64,000 nucleotides of DNA from Bradyrhizobium diazoefficiens (GCF_018129965.1 NZ_JAFCKW010000009.1:156740-220739), one strand, 5' to 3'. Numbered from the stretch's first letter, positions 1-8,706 are shown. Program-made: numbers and translations. The notes: generated by a model not told the origin, from the letters alone.

Positions 1-815
1 ATCGTGCCATCGAAAACTACGGCCTAGCGATCCGCTTGCGTTCCGACTACGCGCCTGCCTACTACAATCGCGCGCGCACCTACGCTCTGAAGCAGGATGA
101 GGATCGCGCCATCGCAGACTACGACAAGGCAATCGCGTTGCAGCCGACCTACGAAGACGCCTACTTCAACCGGGCAGTCCTGCATTTCTCCCGTCGAGAC
201 ATCAAGAGTGCCCTTGCGGACCTCAACACCGCGATCAGGCTGAATCCACGGGACGTCGCCGCCTTGTCAAATCGCGCGAGTGTGAACCTGGCGATCGAAA
301 AATATGCTGAAGCCTTGAGCGATTTCGATCGTGCGTTGACGGTGGATCCAGGTAATGCGGCCACATACTTGGGGAGAGGGCGGGCGCACCTGTTCTCAGG
401 CGCAGTCGACGATAGCATCGAGGACTTCAAGACCGCTGTTCGGCTGCGGCCATCGAATCCCTATCCCGTCATTTGGTTGCACATTGCCCGGGTTCATAGA
501 GGAGGATCCGATCGCGAGGAATTTGAGGCAAACGTAAAAGCTGCGAAACGCGAAACCTGGCCCGGCCCAATGCTCGATATGTATCTTGGGCGTCTGGCTG
601 CGGACGAGGTCAAAGCGGCCGCCCAACGGGGCACCAACCCCGAGAAGTCCAAACGCGAATGCGAAGCGAGTTTTTTTCTAGGCGAGTTGGCCGTGCACAA
701 CGGCCAGACCCAGCAGGCGAGGGACGCCTTGCGGGCGGTGACGTCAGGCTGCGGACCGGCGGAGCCCGTCTACAGCGCTGCGGTTGCGGAAGCCAAGCTG
801 CTGCCCCGGCAATAA
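1..815 (+). CDS. TPR repeat protein, 5' partial
   Basis: The reading frame is open from the first bases of the window (codons from position 3), so the gene begins upstream; the TTG at 36 is an internal codon and not a credible start. Several consecutive tetratricopeptide repeats are visible, with the usual pattern of A at turn positions, Y/F-N-R-A and D-x-A-I/L-x-L-x-P between residues about 1 and 150. The C-terminal 100 residues are less repetitive and contain two cysteines (in KRECEAS and TSGCGP) that could pair. TPR proteins serve as scaffolds; nothing here identifies the partner. No signal peptide can be judged because the N-terminus is missing. Confidence 0.85.
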   Translation, partial: RAIENYGLAIRLRSDYAPAYYNRARTYALKQDEDRAIADYDKAIALQPTYEDAYFNRAVLHFSRRDIKSALADLNTAIRLNPRDVAALSNRASVNLAIEKYAEALSDFDRALTVDPGNAATYLGRGRAHLFSGAVDDSIEDFKTAVRLRPSNPYPVIWLHIARVHRGGSDREEFEANVKAAKRETWPGPMLDMYLGRLAADEVKAAAQRGTNPEKSKRECEASFFLGELAVHNGQTQQARDALRAVTSGCGPAEPVYSAAVAEAKLLPRQ

Positions 816-1040
816 GGTGGCTTGCAGAGATCAGCTTCTGCTTCCTATGGCTGCGCACCGTCGAAGCGCACGCGACACGACGTGTCCGATGAGTCCTGGA
901 TTAGACACCGACTGCTCAGGAAGTTGATGCAATTATTGCGCCGCACAAGTTCGAGCAACGTCTGTGCGACTGACGGTCGTCAGCTTTTCTGGTAGTCTTT
1001 GCGTGTCTCGGGCAGGTCTTCCCTCATGGAGGGTGCCAGC

Positions 1041-1415
1041 ATGTGGGCTTTTCTCAAGCGCTTTTCGGCGATCGCGGCTGGGATTGTTCTGCTTTCATTT
1101 TGCAATCAACCGCTCGCCTTCGCTCTCGGTAGCCAGGTTGGTCACGACGATCCCTGGAATCCAGAGCATATCGAACATCTGCCGCCGGAGGTTCGGAATG
1201 CTGTCATCCGGATGTGCCGCGATCCACCGCGCGCCGGACACTACTTCGCGACTTATTTCGACAATTCGCGCTTGATGAAGCTGCACTTCGAGCATCTGCA
1301 CTGTGACGGGCAGGCAATATTTTGCAGGGGCGATATTTGCCTGCACCAGGAATACGTTTCTACCGGTGGTCACTATCGACTGATGAAGAGCTATTACGAT
1401 CGCAATAACGATTGA
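1041..1415 (+). CDS. Small exported hypothetical protein
   Basis: The ATG at 1041 is preferred over the upstream in-frame ATG at 999 because a GGAGGG ribosome binding site lies at 1028-1033 and the resulting protein begins with a clean signal peptide (charged MWAFLKRF, then a hydrophobic stretch, then an Ala-rich cleavage region before GSQVGHDD). The mature part, about 95 residues, is rich in His and has four Cys (MCRD, LHCDG, IFCRG, ICLH), so it may be disulphide-bonded or metal-binding in the periplasm. I do not recognise a named family. It stands alone between the TPR gene and the convergent iron permease gene. Confidence 0.6.
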   Translation: MWAFLKRFSAIAAGIVLLSFCNQPLAFALGSQVGHDDPWNPEHIEHLPPEVRNAVIRMCRDPPRAGHYFATYFDNSRLMKLHFEHLHCDGQAIFCRGDICLHQEYVSTGGHYRLMKSYYDRNND

Positions 1416-1683
1416 TTCAGCCCAATGGCTCCCTCGGTTAGTCTGCGAACAATCCGCCAATTGGAACCAGCGACCTCGTCGACATTCCATAAGATAGCTT
1501 ATGTGGCGGGCCTCCGCGAGACGACGCAGGCTCTGGTCATACCGTTGCGAATTTCTGGCTCAGTACCCTAGCTACAGGTACGACGTCTTGACCAGACCAC
1601 CCAAAGCCACCGATCGTCGCCGCCCGAAGGGGTCTCGCGCCGTGCCAAACGGCGGTAGCACTGACCAAGGCTCCGTCAGTCTT
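1416..1683. other. Intergenic, no gene seen
   Basis: The region lies between the end of the small exported protein and the end of the convergent FTR1 gene. I see no convincing coding sequence, RNA gene or strong hairpin terminator. Confidence 0.5.
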
Positions 1684-3603
1684 TTATGCGACCTTTCGAC
1701 GATTGAGGGCGAAGCCTACGGCCAGAGCCGTAATCACGAGTACCTGGGCCGCGACCGTTTGGGCGGTCGGGAACAGGCCAACCAAGGAGATCCGCGGCAC
1801 CCAACGCAATAGTGCGATGCTGACGATTCCGGCCTCTTGCAGAGCCGCGACACCCTTGCCGGCGAGAACCACCGTGAGGACTGCCATCAGCCACGAACTG
1901 TAAATAAAGAACTTGCCGATCGGCAGGCGGCGGCTAAAGCGCAGCATGATCCACGCGATTGCGGCCAAGATTGCGCACGCGCTCAGAGCGCCCGCGAGTA
2001 TCGCGCCGCCGTTTCCCTGGCCCCACAGTGCCGCATAGAAGAGGATTGTCTCGAACACCTCTCGATAGACGACGACGAAGGCGAGCGCGCACAGAAACCA
2101 TGCCGAACCGCCCGACAGCGCTTTCGCCATCTTTTCCTGAATGTAGTGTTGCCATTGGTCGGCCTGCGCCTTGCCATGCATCCAGATGCCGACCGAGAGC
2201 AAAACCACGGCTGCAAAGACCGACCCGAAGCCCTCTGTCAATTCTCGGCTCGCGCCGCTTATCCCAATCACCCAGATTGCGGCAACCCAAGTCAAAAAAC
2301 CCGCAGCAAGTGCGCCGACCCAACCAGCATGGACGTAGCGTATGACCTCCATCCGCTCGGCCTTGCGGAGGAAGGCGATCATGGCCACCACGATCAGCAG
2401 TGCTTCGAGCCCCTCGCGCAGCAGGATTGTCGCCGCACTCAGGAATGTAGACAGACCGCTTGCAGCGTCAGGCGACAACGCGGCTTCTGCATCGTCGAGG
2501 AGGTCGCCGAGGACCCGCACGCGATCGGCAAGTGAATCGGCCGTCTCTCCGCTTTGGATGGCGGCGCGGTACTCGCCCATTACACCCTCGATCCGCTCCA
2601 AGAGGGTACGGTCACGTACAGCCAGCGTGGGCTCTATCTGCTCGAAGCCATCGAGATATGCGGACAGCGCCAACTCGCCGGCGCGCTGCCGGTCTCCCGC
2701 ACGATAGACGACGAGGCTTTCGGCCAGACGGCTGCGAACCAGCGACAGAGATCCGGTCTGCTGCCCCACCATGTCGGGATGACGACGCAAGTAAGCCATG
2801 AGCGCGTCCGCCTTATGCTGTCCGATGTTGCCGGCAAGCGCTGCGGGCGTCGTGCCGACGAGAGACTTCAGATCGGGGATGAATCTGTGAAGCCGTTCGT
2901 CCTGCCTCCACAGCCGTTCTCCCTCCGTCGCAGCAGCGTCCGAAAATGCGAAATGCCCAGCGTAGAATGCCAAGGCCCAGCGATCATCGGCCGGCAGGCC
3001 GTCGAAGCCTGGCATCGCAGTCCCGTCGAGACCTTGGGTGATCACCTGGTAGAGAGCAAACACACTGCGTTGACGGGCGCGGTCGGCGTCCGTGAAAGCG
3101 ATGGGTGGGGTGTCAAGCTTCGCGGCATCCGATCCATGACCGTCACCGGCGACGCCATGACAGCTAGCGCAGTTCTGTGCGAACAGCGCCGTACCGCGCG
3201 CGAAGTTCCGGACCTTCTTCGGTGCCAGCGGTACTGGATAGGCGGCGAGCAGAGCGGTGGCTAAGCCTTGTGCCAACTCTGCGACTTGCTTGGCCTCGGC
3301 CTTGCCGTCGATGGCGCGCTGCAGGCCGACAGCCTGCGTCAGAAGCGCTTGTTGTTCCGGTTTGGCCGGCAGCGCAGCGAGCTTCGCCGCAATGGTCGCC
3401 GCGAACTCTTTCTGCTCCGCATATTCGGAAGGACTTGAGACCGAGCCGTGCGACACCGCGCCGGCGTAGTCCACCGAGATGTAGTCCAACAGTCGCCACG
3501 TTATCTCGATATCGCTCGTCTTAGCTCTCGCGGAGCCCGAGAAAACCAGAGCCAGCACGATAGCGAGGAGTCCAATACGCCACGGTAAGGATAGGAGATT
3601 CAA
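1684..3603 (-). CDS. Cytochrome c-FTR1 iron permease fusion
   Basis: A 639-residue protein begins with a signal peptide (MNLLSLPWRIG followed by a hydrophobic run ending SARA). Its periplasmic part carries a c-type haem motif CASCH at residues 145-149 and a likely axial Met in TAMPGF near 197. The C-terminal 250 residues are an FTR1-type permease: the iron-binding REGLE motif is at 396-400 and a second REVFE motif follows in a later helix, with about seven membrane segments. FTR1 permeases import Fe(III) coupled to oxidation of Fe(II) on the outer face. The fused cytochrome may take the place of the separate oxidase or EfeO/EfeB partners. The gene stands alone. Family assignment is firm; the haem's role is inferred. 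Confidence 0.9.
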   Translation of the reverse strand: MNLLSLPWRIGLLAIVLALVFSGSARAKTSDIEITWRLLDYISVDYAGAVSHGSVSSPSEYAEQKEFAATIAAKLAALPAKPEQQALLTQAVGLQRAIDGKAEAKQVAELAQGLATALLAAYPVPLAPKKVRNFARGTALFAQNCASCHGVAGDGHGSDAAKLDTPPIAFTDADRARQRSVFALYQVITQGLDGTAMPGFDGLPADDRWALAFYAGHFAFSDAAATEGERLWRQDERLHRFIPDLKSLVGTTPAALAGNIGQHKADALMAYLRRHPDMVGQQTGSLSLVRSRLAESLVVYRAGDRQRAGELALSAYLDGFEQIEPTLAVRDRTLLERIEGVMGEYRAAIQSGETADSLADRVRVLGDLLDDAEAALSPDAASGLSTFLSAATILLREGLEALLIVVAMIAFLRKAERMEVIRYVHAGWVGALAAGFLTWVAAIWVIGISGASRELTEGFGSVFAAVVLLSVGIWMHGKAQADQWQHYIQEKMAKALSGGSAWFLCALAFVVVYREVFETILFYAALWGQGNGGAILAGALSACAILAAIAWIMLRFSRRLPIGKFFIYSSWLMAVLTVVLAGKGVAALQEAGIVSIALLRWVPRISLVGLFPTAQTVAAQVLVITALAVGFALNRRKVA

Positions 3604-3952
3604 GGGATGCCAGTCGAAGGTTGGGTTCGATTACGGTCGTATCGCCGGTTTCGGGTCGGCGCAACTTGAGGCGTTCTAAATTCTGTCGAGCTCAACTCTT
3701 TCCAAGCTCGCCCGTTCGCAACAGTCGTCCGGAAGATGCGTCTAATTTCAATAACTTGCAGGAGTGAGCACAGAAAAATCGTGTTTCCCGCCGGTTAGTG
3801 CCTTCGAGCAGCCGCCAGAACCGAAATCGATCACGACACCGTTTCGGGAGTAGGGCCTCACCAGCACCGCGTTGCAGACAGCTGCAGCAGAAGGCGGTTT
3901 CAAGACCACATTCCATATTCGAAGGATCAGGAATGATACTTCGCCACCCACC

Positions 3953-4098
3953 ATGAACGACCTTTCGCAGCGCCTGCTGCCCGAAGCGCTTGGGACAGGC
4001 ATTCTCTTCGTCACCGTGGTCGGATCCGGCCTGAAATGCTGACCAGGGGTTCGTCTTGCGCTTCTTTGAAATACTTTGCCGACCGGGCGATGTCCTAA
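3953..4098 (+). pseudogene. Decayed 5' fragment of an aqpS-type aquaporin gene
   Basis: The ATG at 3953 opens a 29-codon frame (MNDLSQRLLPEALGTGIL...) that closely matches the first 29 residues of the intact aquaporin at 13688, then stops at 4042. DNA similarity to the intact gene continues past the stop to about 4098, with a small deletion and frameshifts in the segment equivalent to LTKDVALALLCNTLP. Just upstream, around 3857-3900, a stretch resembles the FTVCDNAA region of arsC, which would be the expected neighbour; this part is tentative. The fragment is a remnant of a second ars operon. Confidence 0.7.
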
Positions 4099-4152
4099 TC
4101 ACCGAAGCCCGGCCTTGCGGGAGTCAGGCAGAGCTGGCGCGGGCAGATCCTG

Positions 4153-4404
4153 CTACAACTGAGAACGAACTGCAGCCCGCAGCTTCTTAATTGCATTTAT
4201 CGGGTCAAAGCCAATGGCCTCTGCAAACTCTAGAAACTCAACAACATCGATCCGGCGCTGGCCACTCTCAACGGTAGCGACAAATGATTGATAGCGCTTC
4301 AGCCGTTTTGCGAGCTGCGCTTGCGTCAGACCTGATTTCTTTCGCTGCTCAATAAGCATCGCGATCAGCGCTTTTTGTCGAGGAGATCGGAGCGTACGCG
4401 GCAT
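4153..4404 (-). CDS. XRE-family helix-turn-helix regulator
   Basis: This 83-residue protein is essentially one Cro/C1-type DNA-binding domain: LIEQRKKSGLTQAQLAKRL followed by YQSFVATVESGQRRIDVVEF covers the five-helix fold, with the recognition helix in QSFVATVES. A short C-terminal tail (INAIKKLRAAVRSQL) follows. It resembles stand-alone antitoxin-like or phage-like XRE repressors, but no toxin gene is adjacent. Two inverted repeats lie immediately upstream and probably mediate autorepression. Confidence 0.8.
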   Translation of the reverse strand: MPRTLRSPRQKALIAMLIEQRKKSGLTQAQLAKRLKRYQSFVATVESGQRRIDVVEFLEFAEAIGFDPINAIKKLRAAVRSQL

Positions 4405-4406
4405 TT

Positions 4407-4430
4407 TCTGCCCCAGAGAAAGGGGGCAGA
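4407..4430. promoter_or_regulatory. Inverted repeat at the XRE gene start
   Basis: Perfect 8-bp arms TCTGCCCC and GGGGCAGA are separated by 8 bp, and lie just upstream of the XRE start codon at 4404. The position fits an autoregulatory operator or a hairpin in the 5' leader. Confidence 0.45.
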
Positions 4431-4433
4431 CAA

Positions 4434-4454
4434 ATAATCCGATTTACAGATTAT
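4434..4454. promoter_or_regulatory. AT-rich inverted repeat, candidate XRE operator
   Basis: ATAATC and GATTAT arms are separated by 9 bp, about 30 bp upstream of the XRE gene in an AT-rich probable promoter. The size is typical of XRE repressor sites. Confidence 0.4.
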
Positions 4455-4640
4455 CTAAAAACCAGATATTGCGAGTTATCGTCGGCCTTAGGTGGCTCCC
4501 AGGAGGAGCATGAGCTTTCAGTGGAAGTTCTTGAGGATGAACCTGCTTCGACACCTCGCTGCCGCGGCTCGGCAAGCGTTAGATCTTCGTTCGTTAAAGC
4601 TGGCATAAGTCACTCAAAGGTTTGAAGAGGAGAAAAGCCC

Positions 4641-4988
4641 ATGAGCGGTAATGCCGATCTTGAAAGCAAGACTATCGAAGCGTTACGGTACTATCGCGAA
4701 GCCCTCGCCACGGTCGAAAACCTGGAGCGAGAGGAAGCTTCCGCGCATCGAGCGCTGAGGAGCATGCTGCCGGATTTGGGTTGCGCCCTTCTCGAAGAAG
4801 GCGCGCCATCGCTCAAGCGTAGTCTGTTTGAAATTGGTTCGGTAGCGGTTTCGCGGTCGGACGAAGCGTGGACCGCGTTGAGTGAGGCGACGGCGAAGCT
4901 CGATTCAGCCCGCCTGACCTTGGCCGCCTTGGAACAGCAACTGGGATATATTCCAGGCGTTTCGATTGCTGCAGGAGATCCGGCCTAG
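4641..4988 (+). CDS. Small helical hypothetical protein
   Basis: A 115-residue soluble protein with a GAAGAGGAG ribosome binding site just upstream of ATG 4641. The sequence is acidic and strongly helical, with heptad-like stretches in YREALATVENLEREEASAHR and in LSEATAKLDSARLTLAALEQ, so it is probably a coiled-coil bundle. No family is recognised. A broken copy of its 3' part lies at 49034-49132, and similarity extends into the downstream non-coding bases, so the two are duplicates of one locus. Confidence 0.6.
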   Translation: MSGNADLESKTIEALRYYREALATVENLEREEASAHRALRSMLPDLGCALLEEGAPSLKRSLFEIGSVAVSRSDEAWTALSEATAKLDSARLTLAALEQQLGYIPGVSIAAGDPA

Positions 4989-5162
4989 CTCGAAGAATAT
5001 CTGGCCCAAACCTTTGGGGTTCGTTATCTGGTCCGATTATCGTCTTGCGTGTCAGGGCACAGCTGGTATACTTTCTAAGCTATTGATATTATTCGCATAA
5101 TATTGATTATGGAATATATTCCTATTTCCCGAAAGCGAAAAATCGCCCGTTAGCTAGGTTTG

Positions 5163-5579
5163 TTACGACCCAGTCGCTTGTCTTCGCCGGATAGCCTCGC
5201 GTTGGCGTCGGCTTCGTTTCCGCATTCGTCGAGCAGGAGCTATCGAAGGCATCGGTGACAAAGTCGTGGTTAGAGTCGGCTCCTCGACCGCGCGGACATT
5301 AGCCAGCTCCGTTGCTTGGGCCGGTGCGGGCCGAGCCTCCATGATCTCGAGAACCGCGCGTCCCTTATCAGTGATACGCCAGCCGCCGTTCATCCGCTCG
5401 ATAAGACCTTGGGAGAAGATATCCAGGTCGGGCACGCGGGCTGCCAATCGCTTCGTGCGTTCGGCCCAGTCGCGTCCGCTGGTCGCCAGAATTGCCATAT
5501 CGCGCTTGATGTCCTCCATGACAGCGAACCCGTCTGGATAGCTGACCAGCACTTTGAGAACCGTCACCTGGAAGTTCAC
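5163..5579 (-). CDS. Winged-helix-like hypothetical protein
   Basis: The 138-residue protein begins MNFQVTVLKVLVSYPDGFAV, a pattern seen in small winged-helix proteins and in the C-terminal part of Mrr-like N-domains. The segment FSQGLIERMNGGWRITDKGRAVLE looks like the wing strand and following helix. The C-terminal 50 residues are Pro-, Ala- and Arg-rich and probably disordered (RRMRKRSRRQREAIRRRQ). A regulatory or DNA-binding role is plausible but not shown. It is the only gene between the coiled-coil protein and the DUF2130 gene. Confidence 0.5.
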   Translation of the reverse strand: MNFQVTVLKVLVSYPDGFAVMEDIKRDMAILATSGRDWAERTKRLAARVPDLDIFSQGLIERMNGGWRITDKGRAVLEIMEARPAPAQATELANVRAVEEPTLTTTLSPMPSIAPARRMRKRSRRQREAIRRRQATGS

Positions 5580-5756
5580 TGCCCCACCCGCACCCGGCTT
5601 CCGCGAACTTACTTCCTCTACATCTTAGGAGCATTCGAGAACCCCTGTCGACTCACGACATTTATCTGCTGGTTTTCGTTGAAGGTGCTCGGTGCAGAGA
5701 TCCTTGTTGTTGGGCATGACAATGCCGGAAGGCGTGAGGCATCTCGCCAGCGACAT

Positions 5757-5778
5757 CATAATCGCAAACACGATTATG
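5757..5778. repeat. Short inverted repeat
   Basis: Perfect 8-bp arms CATAATCG and CGATTATG are separated by 6 bp. The repeat lies in the non-coding stretch 5580-5859, about 180 bp upstream of the minus-strand gene starting at 5579. It is a possible operator; there is no T-run to suggest a terminator. Confidence 0.35.
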
Positions 5779-5859
5779 CGACCTTACGGTTGGTCGGCAA
5801 GACAATTGCCTCAGCGCCACCATGCGTTGCTAATCGCATGAGGAAGTCGCTTGGCAGCC

Positions 5860-7269
5860 TTATTCAGCCGCTTCTGCGGGCGGGCTCTTAAGCTCCGCAA
5901 ATTTCGCTGCCATCGTTGGGTTACCCCGGGTCAGCTTCTTGATCGTCACGTCCTGCGCCTTGTCATTCGCAAGGCGCAGGTTGCGGTCAGCGCCGATCAA
6001 GGCATCCTTCGTCTTCTGCAGGTGATCGATTGACTTATCAATCTCCGTGATCGCGGTATGGAAGTGCCTGGAAGCGAGATCAGTGTTCTTCAAGAATCCG
6101 TTCTTGAACGTCTCCAGCTGGCTTTCGAACTGGGTGATGTCGATATTCTGGGCTTTAACGAGCGCCAGCTCGGTCCGGTACTTCAGGGAATTGAGAGAGG
6201 CGTTGCGCAGCAGCGTAATCATCGGCAGGAAGAACTGCGGCCGGATGACGTACATCTTCGGATAACGGTGAAAGACGTCGACGATGCCCGTATTGTAGAG
6301 CTCGTTGTCCGGTTCAAGCAATGAGACCAGGATCGCGTACTCGCAGCCCTTCTCGGTGCGATCCCGATCAAGTTCCCTGAGGAAGTCCTCGTTCTTGCTT
6401 TTCGTCGCGGTTTTGTCGCTCTCGTTCTTCATCTCGAACATGATCGAGATGAGTTCGGTGCCAGCCTCGTCCGAGTCGCGGAAGATGTAATCGCCCTTGC
6501 TGCCGGTCCGCGCGTCGTTGTCCTTCTCGAAATAGGCCCGCGGAAACGCCATCGAGCGCACCCGGTTGAACTCGGTCTCACAGTGCTGTTCAAGGGTCTC
6601 ACCCACCATCTTGGTCGACAAGCGGGCCTTCATATCCTTGAGGCGTTCGATCGCGTCATCGCGATCCTTGATCTGGGTTTCGTACTTGTCCTTGAGCGAC
6701 TGCTCAGAAAGCTGCTTTTCAAGCTGGACCTGCTTGATGCCGTTCTTCAGCTCATCGCGCTCTTTCTCGATGGCACCAACGGCTTCGGTCACGGCGAGCT
6801 TCTTCTCAAGCTCCACGGCCTGAAGCTTGGCCTTCAGCTCTTGGATTTCTTTTTCCTTAGCCGCAGAGATTTTGTGCTGCTCGCTGGCCAGAAGCGCCTC
6901 AGCAAGCTCTGAGGCAGCCATCTTCTCCCGTTCCGCTTGCGCGAGGGAGTTCGCCAGCGTGTCGCGCTCCTTTTCGACAGCACTCAGTGCTTCTGTAACC
7001 GCGAGCTTTTGGGAGACCTCACTGGCCTCCAGCTTGGATTTCAGCTCCTGGATTTCGGCATCCTTGACCGCTGCGGTCTTCTGCAGATCGCCACTGACCT
7101 GGGCCTTGGCCAATTCAACAGCGCCCTGCTTGTCGCGCTCGGCCAACTCCAGCCGCTCGTGCAGTTGCTTTGCGAAATCGGCGTCACGGACCTGCTTCAG
7201 GATCTCAGCGTACCCGGATTCATCGACCTTGAAGGCCTTGTCACAGTGGGGACAGATGATCTCGTACAT
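5860..7269 (-). CDS. DUF2130 family protein (RmuC-like nuclease fold)
   Basis: The 469-residue protein starts with a small zinc-ribbon-like half (CPHC at residues 6-9, in MYEIICPHCDKAFKV). A long coiled coil built of EKxLAVTEAxxAxEKERDxL-type repeats spans about residues 25-215. A globular C-terminal domain contains FEMKNES, which fits the ExK of a PD-(D/E)xK-like core, and the conserved FLRELDRDRTEKGCEYAILVS segment typical of DUF2130. Families with this architecture (compare RmuC) are thought to act on DNA during recombination or in restriction, but the biochemical role is not established. The gene stands alone. Confidence 0.85.
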   Translation of the reverse strand: MYEIICPHCDKAFKVDESGYAEILKQVRDADFAKQLHERLELAERDKQGAVELAKAQVSGDLQKTAAVKDAEIQELKSKLEASEVSQKLAVTEALSAVEKERDTLANSLAQAEREKMAASELAEALLASEQHKISAAKEKEIQELKAKLQAVELEKKLAVTEAVGAIEKERDELKNGIKQVQLEKQLSEQSLKDKYETQIKDRDDAIERLKDMKARLSTKMVGETLEQHCETEFNRVRSMAFPRAYFEKDNDARTGSKGDYIFRDSDEAGTELISIMFEMKNESDKTATKSKNEDFLRELDRDRTEKGCEYAILVSLLEPDNELYNTGIVDVFHRYPKMYVIRPQFFLPMITLLRNASLNSLKYRTELALVKAQNIDITQFESQLETFKNGFLKNTDLASRHFHTAITEIDKSIDHLQKTKDALIGADRNLRLANDKAQDVTIKKLTRGNPTMAAKFAELKSPPAEAAE

Positions 7270-7533
7270 GGTTCCTGCCCGGATGGGCGTTTCCTGTTTC
7301 CGTTGAAAAGCTGGCTGCGGCGCTCACAGAATCGCCCCCGCGCATTTGAGAACAAAATTAGAACACGCCAATCTGGGCGGTCAAGCGATGCGCATCGCTT
7401 CCGGGCATTTTCCCCGGTTTTTCCGATAACGGCTGAGTTTGCGGGCAGCAGTCGAGCACCCGGCGAATCGAAACCCGGCTGACCAATGCAAGGACTCGAA
7501 TTCTAAGGAACGGCGTCATGGTATACTGCGCTC
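7270..7533. other. Intergenic spacer between divergent genes
   Basis: This is the shared upstream region of the DUF2130 gene (minus) and the HNH remnant (plus). I see no RNA gene or strong repeat. Promoters for both directions are presumably here. Confidence 0.4.
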
Positions 7534-7863
7534 ATGAGCAAGCGGCACGTTGGTAAAATCTGCGTCTACTGCGGCACCGCACCTGCGGCGACCATGGACC
7601 ACGTGCTCGCGCGCGAATTTTTGCCGATCAGCCGCCGGGACAACCTGCCCAAGGTCCCGGCCTGCGGCGCCTGCAACGGCGTCAAGAGCGGCCATGAGCA
7701 CTATCTCACCGCGGTATTGCCGTTTGCCGGCAATCATCGAGATGCGCTTGGCGTCCTGTCGACGATGGTTGAGCCGCGATTAGCGAAAAACGCGAAGCTG
7801 AAGGCCCAACTGGCCTCTGAGCAGCGGCAGGAGCTGATACTTCAAAACGGCATGCTCGTGCCG
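7534..7863 (+). pseudogene. HNH endonuclease gene, 3' truncated
   Basis: The N-terminus is a convincing HNH domain: zinc ligands CVYC (residues 10-13), the catalytic DH pair in ATMDHVLAREF, and CGACNGVKSGHEHYL with the second CxxC and Asn. It continues with the family's LTAVLPFAGNHRDALGVLSTM stretch up to about residue 110. The frame stays open to 8760, but from about 7864 onwards it is merely antisense to the abiEii gene, so the real coding similarity ends at the junction. HNH proteins of this type are normally longer. I read this as a gene cut by a rearrangement and joined tail-to-tail with abiEii. If expressed it would carry a foreign tail. Confidence 0.65.
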
Positions 7864-8706
7864 TCAATGCTGGCGCCAGCGCACCGCTGGAAGTTCGGCC
7901 GCATTGGGCACACCCAACAAGTCCCATTCAGGCTCCCCGCGCTCAAACGAGATAAGAAATTTGCGATGATCGGCTGGCATGTCGCCCACAACGGACTTTA
8001 TCAAGGTAGCTCGAGCGGCAAGCAGGTCGGCAAGCTCCACGGGATCTCGCGTCATCCCCGCAAAGCCAAGCTTGAACGCTGGCTCAATATTCTTAAGGGT
8101 CGGCGCCAGTACCTCCGACATGGGGCGATCATGGCTGAGCAGGTAAACAATGAACGCCTGACGCAACGCGTCGCTGATACCTTCATTTGCGATCAAGTCG
8201 CGCATGTCGAAGAGATCGCGAGGATGCTGGCGGTCCAGCGCGGCAACGATCTTTCCGGCATAGAGGTCTTCGAAGGATACGGTCCGCACCTCGGCAAAGC
8301 CGAACTCTTCTTCGACGGCCGGTTTGACCGACATCATTTGGGGCTCAAACACACAGCCGCGCAGGACGGGCGTCACTTCAATCTTGATCTGAACACCCTG
8401 GGAACGAACGTTCAGTTTGACGATGGTGTTTTCAGTCTTGGCCTCGATGATTTGCGCATCGGGAATTGTGGCTTTGATCCTGCCGGCGATGCGCTTCATG
8501 GCGGCATCGATATCGGCAAGGGATTCCGGCCGCGGCGCGACCGGCAAATAGGTCAGATCAATATTGACCGAAAGCCGCGGAAGGTTACGAACGAACAAGT
8601 TGATCGTCGTCCCGCCTTTAAGGGCAAAACATGCTTCTTCGTTGACCAGAGGAAGAACGCGGATCAGCAGGGCGACTTGCCGTTTGTAGATATCAGCGAA
8701 CGCTAT
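7864..8706 (-). CDS. abiEii: AbiEii-type nucleotidyltransferase toxin, unusual start, short C-terminus
   Basis: Type IV toxin-antitoxin toxin with a DNA polymerase beta-like fold. The catalytic motif ALKGGTTINLF followed by RLSVNIDLTYL supplies the GG(T/S) and the DxD pair. The in-frame TTG at 8598 lies after the GG motif and cannot be the real start. The open frame extends upstream to 8706, just after a stop codon, but contains no ATG, GTG or TTG there; the first codon after that stop is ATA, preceded by GAGGAT at a good ribosome-binding-site distance. Initiation at ATA, another rare codon, or loss of the start are all possible. The protein ends AELPAVRWRQH, shorter than relatives, at the breakpoint with the HNH remnant. 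It may be inactive. Confidence 0.75.
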   Translation of the reverse strand: MAFADIYKRQVALLIRVLPLVNEEACFALKGGTTINLFVRNLPRLSVNIDLTYLPVAPRPESLADIDAAMKRIAGRIKATIPDAQIIEAKTENTIVKLNVRSQGVQIKIEVTPVLRGCVFEPQMMSVKPAVEEEFGFAEVRTVSFEDLYAGKIVAALDRQHPRDLFDMRDLIANEGISDALRQAFIVYLLSHDRPMSEVLAPTLKNIEPAFKLGFAGMTRDPVELADLLAARATLIKSVVGDMPADHRKFLISFERGEPEWDLLGVPNAAELPAVRWRQH

